25,092 bases of DNA. Origin: a virus. Positions 1 to 8,620 of this stretch are shown in pieces. The position numbers and the translations under genes were made by a program. The notes under the pieces are model-generated. The model was not told the origin of the DNA and made no database searches. It saw only the letters and a program-made list of their open reading frames with translations. Every line of letters begins with the position of its first letter. Position 1 is the stretch's first letter. The stretch is from the IMG/VR virus record IMGVR_UViG_3300033141_003730, positions 1 through 25,092 of that record; one strand, written 5' to 3'.

Positions 1-2
1 TG

Positions 3-113
3 CTATTGCCCGCCGTGCGCGAGCTGCGCTCCGCATTGCTGGCGTTGGGTTTGGAGCGCCGGGCGATCAACGCCGATCCGATTGGGCGACTGGTTAACCC
101 AGAGGATGAGTAA
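3..113 (+). CDS. C-terminal end of a probable small terminase subunit (partial)
   Basis: An open frame enters from the left edge and stops at TAA 111-113. The visible 36 residues read as a helical segment (LLPAVRELRSALLALGLE) followed by a short acidic tail ending NPEDE. The stop overlaps the ATG of the large terminase, the usual arrangement for terS-terL pairs. The tail resembles the C-termini of P27-type small terminases, where a conserved 'lgL' segment precedes the end, but the DNA-binding part lies outside the window. The role (recognising the phage DNA for packaging) is inferred mainly from position. Confidence 0.5.
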   Translation, partial: LLPAVRELRSALLALGLERRAINADPIGRLVNPEDE

Positions 114-1519
114 GACGCCCCTGACCGCCGAGCACGCCGCATGGTTCATCGAGCGCTGGTTCAAGAACGAGAAAGGCGAGCCGATACAGGTTTACCCGTG
201 GTGGTATGAAGTCCTCGGGGCGCTGTTCAGTCCGCAGTACCGGTTGATCCTGGTGAACACCATCCGGCAGCAGGGCAAGACCCAGCTGGCGCTGAACTAC
301 ATGCTCTACCGGATGCTGGTAGACAAGAACTGTTACTTCGTCGCGATCACCAATGCCGAGGAGCAGATGCGGCGGTTTGTGAGTCAGAAGATCGCGAGGC
401 CGCTGGGACATCCAGGACCTGATCGAGGTCAAGGACTCGATCGGAGAGGTGCGGGTTGCGGCGCGCAACAATCTGCTCAAGGTGCTGCCCGCGAACCGCG
501 CGACCGCGACCGGCACGAGCCCCGACCTGATATTTTTCGACGAGGCGAGAGACGCGCCCGACACTCTGTGGGAGGAGATCGCGCCGTCCGTGATGGGTCG
601 CCCCGACGGCAAGATGCTTGTTGCCTCGACCGCCGGAGCGCCGAGCGGGTTTTTCTACGAGTTGGTGCGGGCGCAGGAGGAGAGGCCCCAAGACGACTGG
701 TATCTGTTCCGCAGCAAGGAGGTTTTGAATCCGAACACCAGCCGCGACGAGTTGCGCCGGATCATGGCCGTCGGCAGCCGGGCCGGCGAGCTGCGCAACC
801 TCGACAACGAGTTTGCCGCTGAGGGCGACGAGCTGCTCAGCCGCGACGTGATCGATGCCGCGATAAACAAGCGACTGACCCAGCACGAGGACTCGGCGCT
901 GCGCGACACCGGCGGCAAGATCATCGGGCGGTACGACTGCTGGGCGTTTCTGGACATCTCGATCAAGCGCGATTTAACGAGCCTGGTTATCGTCGGGCGC
1001 GCCGATCCCGAGCAGGAGCGCCTGCAGGTCTTGCGCATCGTCGTCTGGGATCCGCGCAAGATGGCCGGCAAGCGGATACAGTTCGCACCGATCCGGCAGG
1101 AGTTGACCAACGCGATTCAGAATTTCAGGCCGCGGCGCCTGCTGGTTGACACCGCCAGCGGCGGCGGCGAGCTGATCAACTGGGCGCTGCGCAGCGGCTA
1201 CATGCCGCCTATCGAGGAGATGCACCCCTCGGCCAAATCGAACCAGGAGATGTGGGGGACATTACGCGATGTTCTCAACGAGCGGAAACTGGAGATACCG
1301 AATCACACCCGTTTGGTTGACGAACTCCGCGGGCTCAAGACCAAGGAATACGCTCAGGGGCTGGGGTTCCGCGTCGTCGATCCAAGCAAGCGCCTACATC
1401 GAGACATATCGTTCGCACTCGCCGGCGCGACCTGGGCAGCGAGTCAGGACTGGAGGCTCGGGCAGGTGAAGATGGAAAACTTTGATGACTTTTGGCGGGG
1501 ATTAAATGGCGTTATTTAA
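106..1519 (+). CDS. terL: Phage terminase large subunit, split by an apparent frameshift
   Basis: This is the ATPase and nuclease that pumps phage DNA into the prohead. The N-terminal part (from ATG 106) carries a Walker A-type motif, RQQGKTQ, with GKT at 274-282. The C-terminal part, in the next frame, carries Walker B LIFFDEA (DE at 539-544), a nuclease-type acidic motif FLDIS (Asp codon 953), LVDTASGGG, and the late RDISFALAGATWAA segment typical of terminase nuclease domains. The two parts lie in different frames. Frame 1 reads sensibly to about 395-403 (SQKIA), and frame 2 continues with WDIQDLIEVKD from about 404. Joined, they give a product of about 470 aa, a normal TerL size. Either one base is wrong or missing in the sequence, or the gene is broken. 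ATG 106 is preferred to 82 because it overlaps the upstream stop and gives a natural N-terminus (MSKTPLTAEH). It ends 14 bases inside the portal gene. Confidence 0.9.
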
Positions 1520-3086
1520 AAAACTCTCACCAGAAGAAGAGCTGATCCGCCGGCGACATCCGCTATACGGGAAATATCTCGCTGAGTGGGAGCTGCTGCG
1601 CAAGGCCTACGAGGGCGGTAACGAGTGGAAAAAGACAGCGCTTGATCCCTACAGCACCTCCGAGCTGTATGGCAATTACGCCGACCGTCTCCGCCGCGCC
1701 GTCGGTAGTAACCATGTCAAGCACGTAATTGCCGAGAAGCGGAATATCCTGTTCCGCCAGGGCGTCCACCGCGACGTAGTGAGCGGCGACAAGCCGCCCT
1801 TATGGGAAGCATTCAATGTCAACATCGACGGGCGCGGCACGGAGCGCGACGACTTTTTCCGCCGCGTCTACACAATAGGCACGCTCTACAGTTGGGTGCT
1901 GATATTGGTGGACAAGGCGCTCACGGCGGAGAGCGTGGAGGACGCCATAGCCCAACGCGCCTATCCGTATTGCGCGGTCTTCCCCCCGCAGGCTGTGCTC
2001 GACTGGAGCGTCGACCGCTACGGCAAGCTGCGCTGGGTGCTGCTGCGCGAGTCTTCGCGGGTGGATGGCGACCCGTGGCAAAAGGACGAAAACAAGGTCC
2101 TAGAAAGTTATCTTCTTTGGACACAGGACTACTGGCAGCGGATCCAAGCGCTCGCCGATGCGCCCGCATCGCGCAACACCGCCAGTTACGCCGAGCCGTA
2201 CGCCCGCCTGGTTGCCTATGACCTTGGCCGTAAGCGCAAGATTATCGGTAAGACCGAGCGAAACGAGAACCCCCTCGGCGAGGTGCCTGTAGTCATCTAC
2301 CGCGACGGTGAGCATCCGACCGACATGATCGTCGGTGACAACAACATGACTGAGATCGCGGACTTCTCCCGCGGTTGGCTCAACCAGCGCAGCAACCTCG
2401 ACGAGCAGATATATAACACCGTATTCCGCTTCCTGGCGATCATCGGCGGCGAAGCGAAGAAATCCAAGCAAAAAGTCGGCTCCCGTGTGGCGATCCACCT
2501 GCCGCCCGGCGGCGACATCAAGTGGGTAGACGCCGGGGCTTCGGCAGCTGACGCGATCATGAAACTGCTCAACGACGACGAGCGGTCGATCTACCTCAAG
2601 GCCAAGTTGCGCAGCGGCTACGGCGAAGAGAAGCGGCCCGAGCGCATGTCCGGCATAGCGCACAACTGGGATTGGCGCATCACCGGCGATGACATAGCCG
2701 ACGACGCTCGGGTGATGGAGAAATGCGAGCTTGAGGTCGACCGGTTATTCGGCCTCTGGGAGAAGATGAACGGCTTCAAGACCGTGGTTAATTACCCGCG
2801 TAATTTCTCCGTGACCTCCGCGCAGGAACAGTTGCTGCTGTGGCAGGGGCTGAACCAAACGCCGCTGTCGCCTACCGCGATGGCTGAACTCCACAAGCGC
2901 ACAGTCGAGAACCTGCTGCCGCGGATGGACGAGGCCAAGAAGAAAAAGATCCTCGCCGAGATCGAGGAAACGCCACAGCCGACACCGCCCGCCGCCCGCA
3001 ACCCTCTGTTGCCGCGCGGACTGGGGCTGAACAAAAAACTCGCAGAGAAAAAGCAGGCCGCAAATGAAACACCTGCTCAAGCGTAA
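1506..3086 (+). CDS. Phage portal protein
   Basis: This 526-aa protein is in the right place (directly after terL, before the minor head gene) and of the right size for a portal, the dodecameric ring through which DNA enters and to which the tail attaches. The N-terminal region (YGKYLAEWELLRKAYEGG, then HVKHVIAEKRNILFRQG) and the middle stretch with GEVPVVIYRDGEHP followed by an Asp/Asn-rich helix (DFSRGWLNQRSNLDEQIYN) resemble portal proteins of the SPP1 gp6 broad class. The C-terminal 40 residues are Pro/Ala/Lys-rich and probably disordered. The start ATG lies inside the terL 3' end, suggesting translational coupling. The assignment rests on family likeness and synteny. Confidence 0.85.
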   Translation: MALFKKLSPEEELIRRRHPLYGKYLAEWELLRKAYEGGNEWKKTALDPYSTSELYGNYADRLRRAVGSNHVKHVIAEKRNILFRQGVHRDVVSGDKPPLWEAFNVNIDGRGTERDDFFRRVYTIGTLYSWVLILVDKALTAESVEDAIAQRAYPYCAVFPPQAVLDWSVDRYGKLRWVLLRESSRVDGDPWQKDENKVLESYLLWTQDYWQRIQALADAPASRNTASYAEPYARLVAYDLGRKRKIIGKTERNENPLGEVPVVIYRDGEHPTDMIVGDNNMTEIADFSRGWLNQRSNLDEQIYNTVFRFLAIIGGEAKKSKQKVGSRVAIHLPPGGDIKWVDAGASAADAIMKLLNDDERSIYLKAKLRSGYGEEKRPERMSGIAHNWDWRITGDDIADDARVMEKCELEVDRLFGLWEKMNGFKTVVNYPRNFSVTSAQEQLLLWQGLNQTPLSPTAMAELHKRTVENLLPRMDEAKKKKILAEIEETPQPTPPAARNPLLPRGLGLNKKLAEKKQAANETPAQA

Positions 3087-3982
3087 CGAACTCCTGAACG
3101 CCCTACGCGACGAGATCAAGGGAACCGTGCGCACGGCGATGGAGGAGTGGCGAGTATGTGGACGTCAACCTGCCGGGAGTCACCGATGCAGTGCGGCCGG
3201 TTCTGAGTAAGGCGGTTGATCAGGGCGCGGGTTCCGGCAAGGCGATCCTGCGCCACCGCAAAGGGATGCACGCCAAAACTGACGTGGATTTTCAAGCGCT
3301 CGCCGACAATACATTGGCCGATGCAGCCGCCGCGATCCTGGCAGCCCGGGAGCGCTTCGCCGACGAGCTACAGCGCTCGACCGAGCGCATGGCCGGCCAG
3401 GGCATGGATACCGACGCGATCCTCGACGTGCTGCGCCTCGACTGGGCCAAGCAGTCCCGCGGGCGGATAAGCGGAGTGCTGTGGAGTTGGCGATCAGATA
3501 CGGTGTCAAGATCGATGCCGACTAAGCCCAGCCCCGATGAATATTTTCTCTGGGTAACGGTAGCCAACGGCAATGTTTGCCCCGAATGCCTGTTGATCGA
3601 GAGCATGCAGCCCGAGGAGGGCCGAACACTGGAGGAGTGGATCAGCCGCGGGCTGCCGGGCAGCGGGCATACAGCGTGTGGCGATCACTGCCACTGCGCG
3701 CTGATCGAGGCCGAGTATATCAGGCAGGAGGGCATCGATCCGAAGTTCATATACATCAAATCCGGCGAAATCGCGGAGGCCCCGCCCGCGGTCAAGGACC
3801 TGTGGGCGCTGTTTAAAGCCGGGCGCCTGGCGGGCATGACTGAGGAGGAGATGACCGCCGCGATGTTTGGCGAGACGTCGCTTAAAGGGATGGCCGAAGC
3901 GCTCGACCGAGTGATCATCCAGCGGCCCGGAGGGGCGGCGGCGATAGAGAAAGCGCGGGCCGAGATATCAGGCAATGAGTAG
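3064..3982 (+). CDS. Minor head / head morphogenesis protein (gpF or SPP1 gp7 type), apparent frameshift near 3150
   Basis: The main open frame (from GTG 3158, 274 aa) encodes a protein with a Cys/His-rich segment: CPEC near the middle, then SGHTACGDHCHCAL. This is the pattern of the zinc-binding C-terminal part of Mu gpF/SPP1 gp7-like head morphogenesis proteins, which sit on the portal inside the prohead. The natural start seems to be ATG 3064 in another frame, overlapping the portal 3' end. It encodes MKHLLKRNELLNALRDEIKG and TVRTAMEEW, then loses sense. At about 3146-3152 the sense jumps to the second frame (EYVDVNLPGV). A one-base error or indel there would restore one protein of about 305 aa. 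The 3' end overlaps the next gene by 8 bases. Confidence 0.75.
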
Positions 3983-4526
3983 TAGATCAGTCTACGTGAT
4001 CCAAGGGCCGGCGGGCCGCACGGTGGCGCGGACATCCGGAGAGATACACGCCGCACTCAGGCGCCAGCGCAGAAAGCGCGATGACGTGCTACGCAAGGCG
4101 CAAATCGCAAACGTCTCGGCGCACGCCGAGGAGGGCGAGAAGATCATCAAGGAACGGACACAGAGCGGCGAAGATTATCGCCGCAAACCGTTCGGCCCAT
4201 ATTCGCGCGGTTACGCAAAAGAAAAAGGCGTCAGCCAATTCAGCGTTGACCTGACTGACTCCGGCAAGTTCCTCGATAACCTCGTGCGCAAAAAGCTCGG
4301 CGACGGCCGCCGCTGGTTGTTGACCTTCCGCAGCCCGCAGATGCGCAAGCGGGCGCGCGGACTGGCGCGGGGCAAGTGGCCGGTATACGGCAAGTGGACA
4401 AACATGCGCCGCCCGAAGCGGCGCGTGATGGGATTTGAAAACCAGCAAGACAAGGAGCGTCTCTGGCGGAAAGGCTACAACGCATTTCGTGAGGTCTTCC
4501 GCCGGGGGATGCGACATGGGAGATAA
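3975..4526 (+). CDS. Virion morphogenesis / head completion-like protein
   Basis: This is a basic 183-aa protein with many Arg/Lys residues. It contains a central segment VDLTDSGKFLDNL and a C-terminal segment RRVMGFENQQDKERLWRKGY. In many phages a 'D-(T/S)-(G/S) ... L' element followed by a 'lG...' C-terminal helix marks the virion morphogenesis (Mu gpG/P2 gpS-like) or head-tail completion family, and the position between minor head protein and scaffold fits. It begins inside the previous gene (8-base overlap) and ends one base before the scaffold start. The exact family is uncertain. It could equally be a phage-specific internal head protein. Confidence 0.5.
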   Translation: MSSRSVYVIQGPAGRTVARTSGEIHAALRRQRRKRDDVLRKAQIANVSAHAEEGEKIIKERTQSGEDYRRKPFGPYSRGYAKEKGVSQFSVDLTDSGKFLDNLVRKKLGDGRRWLLTFRSPQMRKRARGLARGKWPVYGKWTNMRRPKRRVMGFENQQDKERLWRKGYNAFREVFRRGMRHGR

Positions 4527-4527
4527 C

Positions 4528-5256
4528 ATGTCCGAAAAAACAGGGTCCAGCGACACCCCGAAGTCGCAGCAAGATGCTCAGCCCGAAGGGGGCCAAAACC
4601 TTGATCAGTCCGGCGGGACAAAAACGCAAGAGAGCGGAGTTGACCTTTCAGGCTTCTACAGCAAGGCCTACAACGACGGCATGAACGCCCTGTTGAAGCG
4701 CGCACAGTGCGAGAGCGAGGATGAATTGCTTGCCCGCATTACCCGGGCGCGCGAACTGGCAGAGGCCCAGGAGCAACAGAAAGAACAGCAGCCCGCCATT
4801 GAGGAGCTACAGAAAAAGCTCCAGGACGTGAGTAAAGAAAAAGAGCGCCTCCAGAGTGAGCTCCAGAACGTGAGCGAGCGCATGAAGGCCTGGGAGATCA
4901 ACGACGCCGTGGAAGGCATTTTCTCCAAGGCCCGCAAGCCGCGCCTCGCACGGCTGGATTATTTCGATCAGTTTCAGGTCGTGCAGGACGAAAGCGGAAA
5001 GCTGATCGTTCAGAACAAGACCGGCACGCCGATTTTCGACGACAAAGGCCAGCCTGTCACACTGGAAGCCCACGCCGCCGAGTGGCTCAAGGAGCACCTT
5101 GAGCACCAGCCCGCTGCGAGCACGCAGGGGTCCGGTTCTCCCGGAGCGGCTGGAGAAGCGCAGAAAATCCCAACACGCGAGGAGTTTGCGGAGATGACCG
5201 CTGAGCAGCGCCGCGAGGTGCTACCCAAAATCTTGGAAGCTCAACGGCTCGGCTAA
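4528..5256 (+). CDS. Capsid scaffolding protein
   Basis: This 242-aa protein lies immediately upstream of the major capsid gene, the classic scaffold position. The N-terminal 40 residues are Gln/Gly/Ser-rich and disordered. Residues about 75-135 form a long charged heptad-type coil (EELQKKLQDVSKEKERLQS and following), and the C-terminus is a short charged helical region (REEFAEMTAEQRREV). That composition is typical of scaffolds, which direct prohead assembly and then leave. ATG 4528 is preferred because GGGAG lies 6 bases upstream. An in-frame ATG at 4516 is the alternative. A weak hairpin follows the stop. Confidence 0.8.
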   Translation: MSEKTGSSDTPKSQQDAQPEGGQNLDQSGGTKTQESGVDLSGFYSKAYNDGMNALLKRAQCESEDELLARITRARELAEAQEQQKEQQPAIEELQKKLQDVSKEKERLQSELQNVSERMKAWEINDAVEGIFSKARKPRLARLDYFDQFQVVQDESGKLIVQNKTGTPIFDDKGQPVTLEAHAAEWLKEHLEHQPAASTQGSGSPGAAGEAQKIPTREEFAEMTAEQRREVLPKILEAQRLG

Positions 5257-5280
5257 ACCCCCGCACAGATAAGCGTTTAG

Positions 5281-5303
5281 AAGCCCGGTAAAAGCCGGGC
5301 TTT
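5281..5303 (+). terminator. Hairpin between scaffold and capsid genes (weak terminator or RNA-stability element)
   Basis: AAGCCCGG and CCGGGCTT form a perfect 8-bp stem around the loop TAAAAG, followed by only three Ts. The short T-run makes it at best a partial terminator. A role in lowering read-through or in setting the high mRNA stability of the capsid transcript is an inference. Confidence 0.45.
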
Positions 5304-5327
5304 CGTGCGTACGGAAGAGAATAAAAA

Positions 5328-6506
5328 ATGTCTCAAGACCTTTCGGCTCTTTACCCGGAGGTTTGGGCGCAGACGGCGTTGGATACGCTGCACGAGAATA
5401 TCGTGCTGCCCAAACTGGTTACCCGGGACTACGACACCAACCCGGCGCGTCAGGGCGACAAGATTCACATCTTCGTCCCCGACACGCCGACCGTTTCGAG
5501 CAACACAGCTGACTCCACTTCCTACAGCGATCAGTCCGTGACCGAAAAGACCGTCACGATTGACCAGTGGAAGTACGTCAAGTACTACCTCAGCGACAAG
5601 GATGTCGCGCTGGCGCTTTACAACCCCGATCAGTTCGCGCGGCTGTTCATCGTTCCCGCAGCCCGGGAACTCGCCGCGACGATCGACAAGGCGTTGCTCC
5701 AACTCTACAAGGACGTGTATTACAGCGTCGGCACTGCCGGCGATCCGCCCGATTCCAGGGCTGACGTAATCGCGATCCTGGAGAAGGCCGCCAACTACAC
5801 GATCCCCAAGCCGTATCACCTCGTGATGGGGCCGACGGCCTATTATGACATGCTCGAGATCGCCGACTTCCTCCAAGTGTCTCTGCGCGGCCGTAGTGGC
5901 CCGATGGACAGCGGCGAACTGGGCGCCCTGCTCGGTTTCACCCCCTGGATGTCGCAGAACGTCGACCTGGCCGCGGGCGCCAAGCACACGATCGGCGGTT
6001 GGTACGACGCCAACTCTCCGCTAGTCGATCAGGCTGATCACGCCATCGGCGACACCACGATTCACGTCGACGGCCTGGCGACCTCGGGCAGCGACGAGAT
6101 CAAGGACGGTGACCTGTTCACCCCGGCCGACGAAAGCCACAGCTTCGTCGCGACTGCGGACGCCGACACCGACAGCAACGGCGACGCCGACATCACGTAT
6201 TCTCCCTCGGCTACCGTTGCCTGGGAGGACGGCGACGCGATCACCGTGACCGCGCCTGGGAGTGGCAACACCTACATCAACAACCTGTTTTTCAACCCCC
6301 AGGCTTTCGCCTATGTTACCAGGCCCCTCGGCCGCAGCGCTGAGCAGTACAGCGGCGCTCAGGTCGCCGAGCTGGAGCAGGACGGCGTCAGCGTGAGGGT
6401 CACCATCGGCTACGACCACGAGAAGCCCGGTCTGTTTGTCATGACCGACATGCTCTATGGTGTGGCCGCTGTCCGTCCCGAGTGCGCAATCAGAGTGCTC
6501 GGATAA
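5328..6506 (+). CDS. Major capsid protein, P22 gp5-like
   Basis: This 392-aa protein forms the shell of the virion. The N-terminus (LYPEVWAQTALDTLHENIVL, then GDKIHIFVPDTPTV) and the segment VTIDQWKYVKYYLSDKDVAL match the pattern of P22-type coat proteins, an HK97-fold group. Residues about 225-315 form a beta-rich, Asp/Thr/Ala-rich stretch (TTIHVDGLATSG, then IKDGDLFTPA), corresponding to the inserted domain seen in this group ('vdGl ... l+ GDvft'). The start has a purine-rich GGAAGAG upstream and follows a small hairpin. Neighbours (scaffold before, connector genes after) agree. The stop shares bases with the next ATG (TAATG). Confidence 0.9.
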   Translation: MSQDLSALYPEVWAQTALDTLHENIVLPKLVTRDYDTNPARQGDKIHIFVPDTPTVSSNTADSTSYSDQSVTEKTVTIDQWKYVKYYLSDKDVALALYNPDQFARLFIVPAARELAATIDKALLQLYKDVYYSVGTAGDPPDSRADVIAILEKAANYTIPKPYHLVMGPTAYYDMLEIADFLQVSLRGRSGPMDSGELGALLGFTPWMSQNVDLAAGAKHTIGGWYDANSPLVDQADHAIGDTTIHVDGLATSGSDEIKDGDLFTPADESHSFVATADADTDSNGDADITYSPSATVAWEDGDAITVTAPGSGNTYINNLFFNPQAFAYVTRPLGRSAEQYSGAQVAELEQDGVSVRVTIGYDHEKPGLFVMTDMLYGVAAVRPECAIRVLG

Positions 6507-6769
6507 TGCGCAATTACGAGTACATGCGCATGCCCGACGGGCAACTGACGCGTGTAAACAAAATCGCCGTGGAGGCGATGATCGCCAAGGGCTGGGAGCT
6601 TATCTCGGACCCTACACAGGCTTGCTCAGAGGCAGAGGGTGCCTCCTCGTCGGAGGAGGCCCCTCCCTCAAAGGGCAAATCCCGATCATCCGCCAAGCGC
6701 TCGCGCAAGGCACGCCCGCGATCGCGGTCAACCTCACGCTCCTCCTCGTCCCGGCGCACTTCGGGGTAA
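6506..6769 (+). CDS. Small protein after the capsid gene; 3' part overlaps the next gene
   Basis: ATG 6506 overlaps the capsid stop (TAATG), so translation is probably coupled. The first 40 residues (MRNYEYMRMPDGQLTRVNKI, then VEAMIAKGWELISDP) look like a compact folded head-module protein. From about residue 45 the frame becomes Ser/Arg/Lys-rich (KSRSSAKRSRKARPRSRS) and overlaps the well-formed coding frame of the Rossmann-like gene. The tail is therefore either a low-complexity extension or an artefact of a missing stop or frameshift near 6620-6640. No function is recognised. Confidence 0.5.
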   Translation: MRNYEYMRMPDGQLTRVNKIAVEAMIAKGWELISDPTQACSEAEGASSSEEAPPSKGKSRSSAKRSRKARPRSRSTSRSSSSRRTSG

Positions 6770-7239
6770 TCTTCGACTTCGACTGGTTCGCTGCCAATCC
6801 CGCGCAGCTTTGGCGATTTCCCGGCTTGATTTTCGTGCCGGAGAAGCGCCTGCGGGGCGCGACGCACTACACACTTGAGCCGGTCCGGATGCGCTCGCAT
6901 AAACCGCAGCCTGGACGTGACATCGACATCGGCCTCAGCGACTCGTTCGCAGAGGGGCTTTTCAGCAACCGCTGCGGCGGCGGCCTGGGCATAAGCGTTG
7001 CCTGGGCGCTCGGCGCCGATCCGATCCTGTTGGCCGGTTACGACGCGCAGGGAGATCGGCACTGGTATCAGCCCACGAGCGATAACCGCATGGATGACAT
7101 GGGGCATGTCCGCAAGGTGCTCGACCGCCTTGCGGATTATGCAGGTGAGCGCGTGATCAATTGCAGCGCGGAGACGGCCTTGACGGGCTTTCCCCGCGGC
7201 GATTTGGAGACAGAAATTGGACGCATTAATCCTCGTTGA
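6622..7239 (+). CDS. Rossmann-like MptE/DUF115-type protein in the head module
   Basis: The protein begins LLRGRGCLLVGGGPSLKGQ if TTG 6622 is the start. The glycine-rich V-G-G-G-P-S-L turn and the later NRCGGGLGISVAWALGADP and ILLAGYD segments are typical of the 6-hydroxymethylpterin pyrophosphokinase MptE-like/DUF115 group, proteins with a nucleotide- or sugar-nucleotide-binding Rossmann fold. Members appear in phage genomes without a proven role. Substrate is unknown. There is no convincing ribosome binding site or ATG/GTG at the 5' end; the frame opens inside the preceding small gene. Translation may depend on coupling, on TTG, or on a frameshift from the gene before. Length is about 205 aa. 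Its 3' end overlaps the connector gene by 23 bases. Confidence 0.65.
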   Translation: MLRGRGCLLVGGGPSLKGQIPIIRQALAQGTPAIAVNLTLLLVPAHFGVIFDFDWFAANPAQLWRFPGLIFVPEKRLRGATHYTLEPVRMRSHKPQPGRDIDIGLSDSFAEGLFSNRCGGGLGISVAWALGADPILLAGYDAQGDRHWYQPTSDNRMDDMGHVRKVLDRLADYAGERVINCSAETALTGFPRGDLETEIGRINPR

Positions 7240-7918
7240 CGTCGGCGGGCGGCTGACGCTCGGCAAGCTGACCAAGGCGGACGGGACCGTCGCCGCGCAA
7301 GGCGACGTCACCAACGCCAAGGTCAAGCTGTTTGAACCGGGCGATCAGAACGACACGTCGGATCCGCTGCAGGACTGGGCGGATGCCACGGTCGCCAGCG
7401 ACGGCACTGTCTACTACGACCTCGACGCGGCGCTGGCCGACGACGCGGGAGAGAACTACCGCGCACTCTGGCGCTACACGCTCGACAGCCGCACTCAGTA
7501 CCGCGATCAGATTTTCCACATCGTTCAGACGCGCTTTGACAAGACCTACACCGCCGACGACCTCGACTCCGAGGAGCCGTGGCTGGCGACGTTCACACAC
7601 ATCACCGAGGCGCACAAATCGCAGGTGATCGATGCGGCCTACGACGACGTCTGGGCCAAGCTCAAAGGCACCGGCAGGATGCCGTGGCTGGTGTTCAACC
7701 AGTCCGACATCAACCGCGTCGTGCACTACAGGGCGATGGAGAAACTCTGCCTCGGGCAAATGCGCGAGACGGGCGACGCCTGGCATACCAAGGCCGCGGC
7801 GTATCACGAGATGTACGAGAGCCTTTGGGGGCAGATCGCGATCAGCTACTCCGAGGACGACGACGCGACGCCGGACGAGACGCTCAGCTGGAACGAAGTG
7901 CGGACCGTGAGGGTGTAG
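7217..7918 (+). CDS. Probable head-tail connector / adaptor protein
   Basis: This 233-aa acidic protein starts at TTG 7217, supported by GGAG at 7206-7209 with 7-base spacing and by the natural N-terminus MDALILVDVGG. The first 100 residues look beta-rich (VKLFEPGDQNDTSDPL, VYYDLDAAL). The second half is alpha-helical (VIDAAYDDVWAKLK, then YHEMYESLWGQIAISY), similar to the helical adaptor fold of gp6/gp15-type connector proteins that sit below the portal. Its position between capsid and tail terminator genes supports this. It is a context-weighted call; no diagnostic catalytic motif is expected. Confidence 0.55.
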   Translation: MDALILVDVGGRLTLGKLTKADGTVAAQGDVTNAKVKLFEPGDQNDTSDPLQDWADATVASDGTVYYDLDAALADDAGENYRALWRYTLDSRTQYRDQIFHIVQTRFDKTYTADDLDSEEPWLATFTHITEAHKSQVIDAAYDDVWAKLKGTGRMPWLVFNQSDINRVVHYRAMEKLCLGQMRETGDAWHTKAAAYHEMYESLWGQIAISYSEDDDATPDETLSWNEVRTVRV

Positions 7919-7924
7919 ACAAAT

Positions 7925-8365
7925 ATGTCGACAAGCTTGTCCACAATACTGTCCACATGGCTGTATACGCCATTGGAGGACACTGTTGGCTTGCACAAGG
8001 CGACCGGCAACCTGTTTGACCTCAGCGAGGAGCCGACGTCCGCGCTGAATAACGCCTACTCGATCGGCACCATCGACGCCGAGCTGGAGCAGTCCACGAG
8101 CGGCCTGTCCGTCTACGGTCCCGTCCGCCTGACGGTCCGCGTCGCGCGCTGTTGGAGCGCATCGAGCAACTCGGCCAAGACCTACGTTGAGGCCGTGAGC
8201 GATCTCGTCACCCTTGCGGAGACGATCGAGGACGCACTGACCACCGGGCCGGGCGACGCCGTGGGCGTGGCGGTCACCCGTTGGCGCGGCGACAAACTCG
8301 GCAGCACTGCCGACTGGCTTGCGCTGGATGTCGACATAGAGATCACGGCGCACAGGGATAGATAG
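7925..8365 (+). CDS. Tail terminator-like / minor tail protein
   Basis: The 146-aa protein has a mixed alpha/beta pattern: an N-terminal helix (STSLSTILSTWLYTPL), a central strand pair (VYGPVRLTVRVARCW), a long helix (TYVEAVSDLVTLAETIEDAL), and a final strand ending ALDVDIEITAHRD. This order is typical of tail terminator proteins (lambda gpU/HK97 gp10 type), which cap the tail tube and join it to the head. It sits just upstream of the tail tube gene, as in those phages. Identification is by architecture and synteny only. Confidence 0.55.
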   Translation: MSTSLSTILSTWLYTPLEDTVGLHKATGNLFDLSEEPTSALNNAYSIGTIDAELEQSTSGLSVYGPVRLTVRVARCWSASSNSAKTYVEAVSDLVTLAETIEDALTTGPGDAVGVAVTRWRGDKLGSTADWLALDVDIEITAHRDR

Positions 8366-8368
8366 AAC

Positions 8369-8617
8369 ATGAGCGAAGTAAAGACATTGAAACATAGAGA
8401 CCTGCGGGAATGGGAGCCGCTGCTCGGGCGCACGTTCGGGCCGGGCTACGTCCTGGGCGTCGGCAAGGCGGACACCGCCGAGAAGCTGATCAAGTCCGGG
8501 CGCTGGGCCGAGTTGAAACCGGTGAGCCCCAGGCCCGCGAAATCCAAACCGAAACCACTGGAGGTCGAGGACAAGCCCAAGGCGGCGGACCAGACCCCGA
8601 CAGACAAACAGGAGTAA
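8369..8617 (+). CDS. Small hypothetical protein between tail terminator and tail tube genes
   Basis: This 82-aa protein has an N-terminal folded half (VKTLKHRDLREWEPLLGRTF, then GKADTAEKLIKSGRWAEL) and a Lys/Pro-rich disordered C-terminal half. It is packed three bases after the previous stop and three bases before the next start, so it belongs to the tail operon. Similar small Pro/Lys-tailed proteins occur next to tail tube genes. No function is recognised. Confidence 0.6.
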   Translation: MSEVKTLKHRDLREWEPLLGRTFGPGYVLGVGKADTAEKLIKSGRWAELKPVSPRPAKSKPKPLEVEDKPKAADQTPTDKQE

Positions 8618-8620
8618 GAG

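Noticed and set aside
391-410. Programmed frameshift or intein/intron in the terminase gene
   Set aside because: No slippery heptamer, splice-like element or inserted sequence is visible; a one-base indel is the simpler explanation.
7937-7957. DnaA-box-like motifs TTGTCCACA and CTGTCCACA
   Set aside because: They deviate from the DnaA consensus, lie in the coding start of a tail gene, and no AT-rich unwinding element or replication gene is close.
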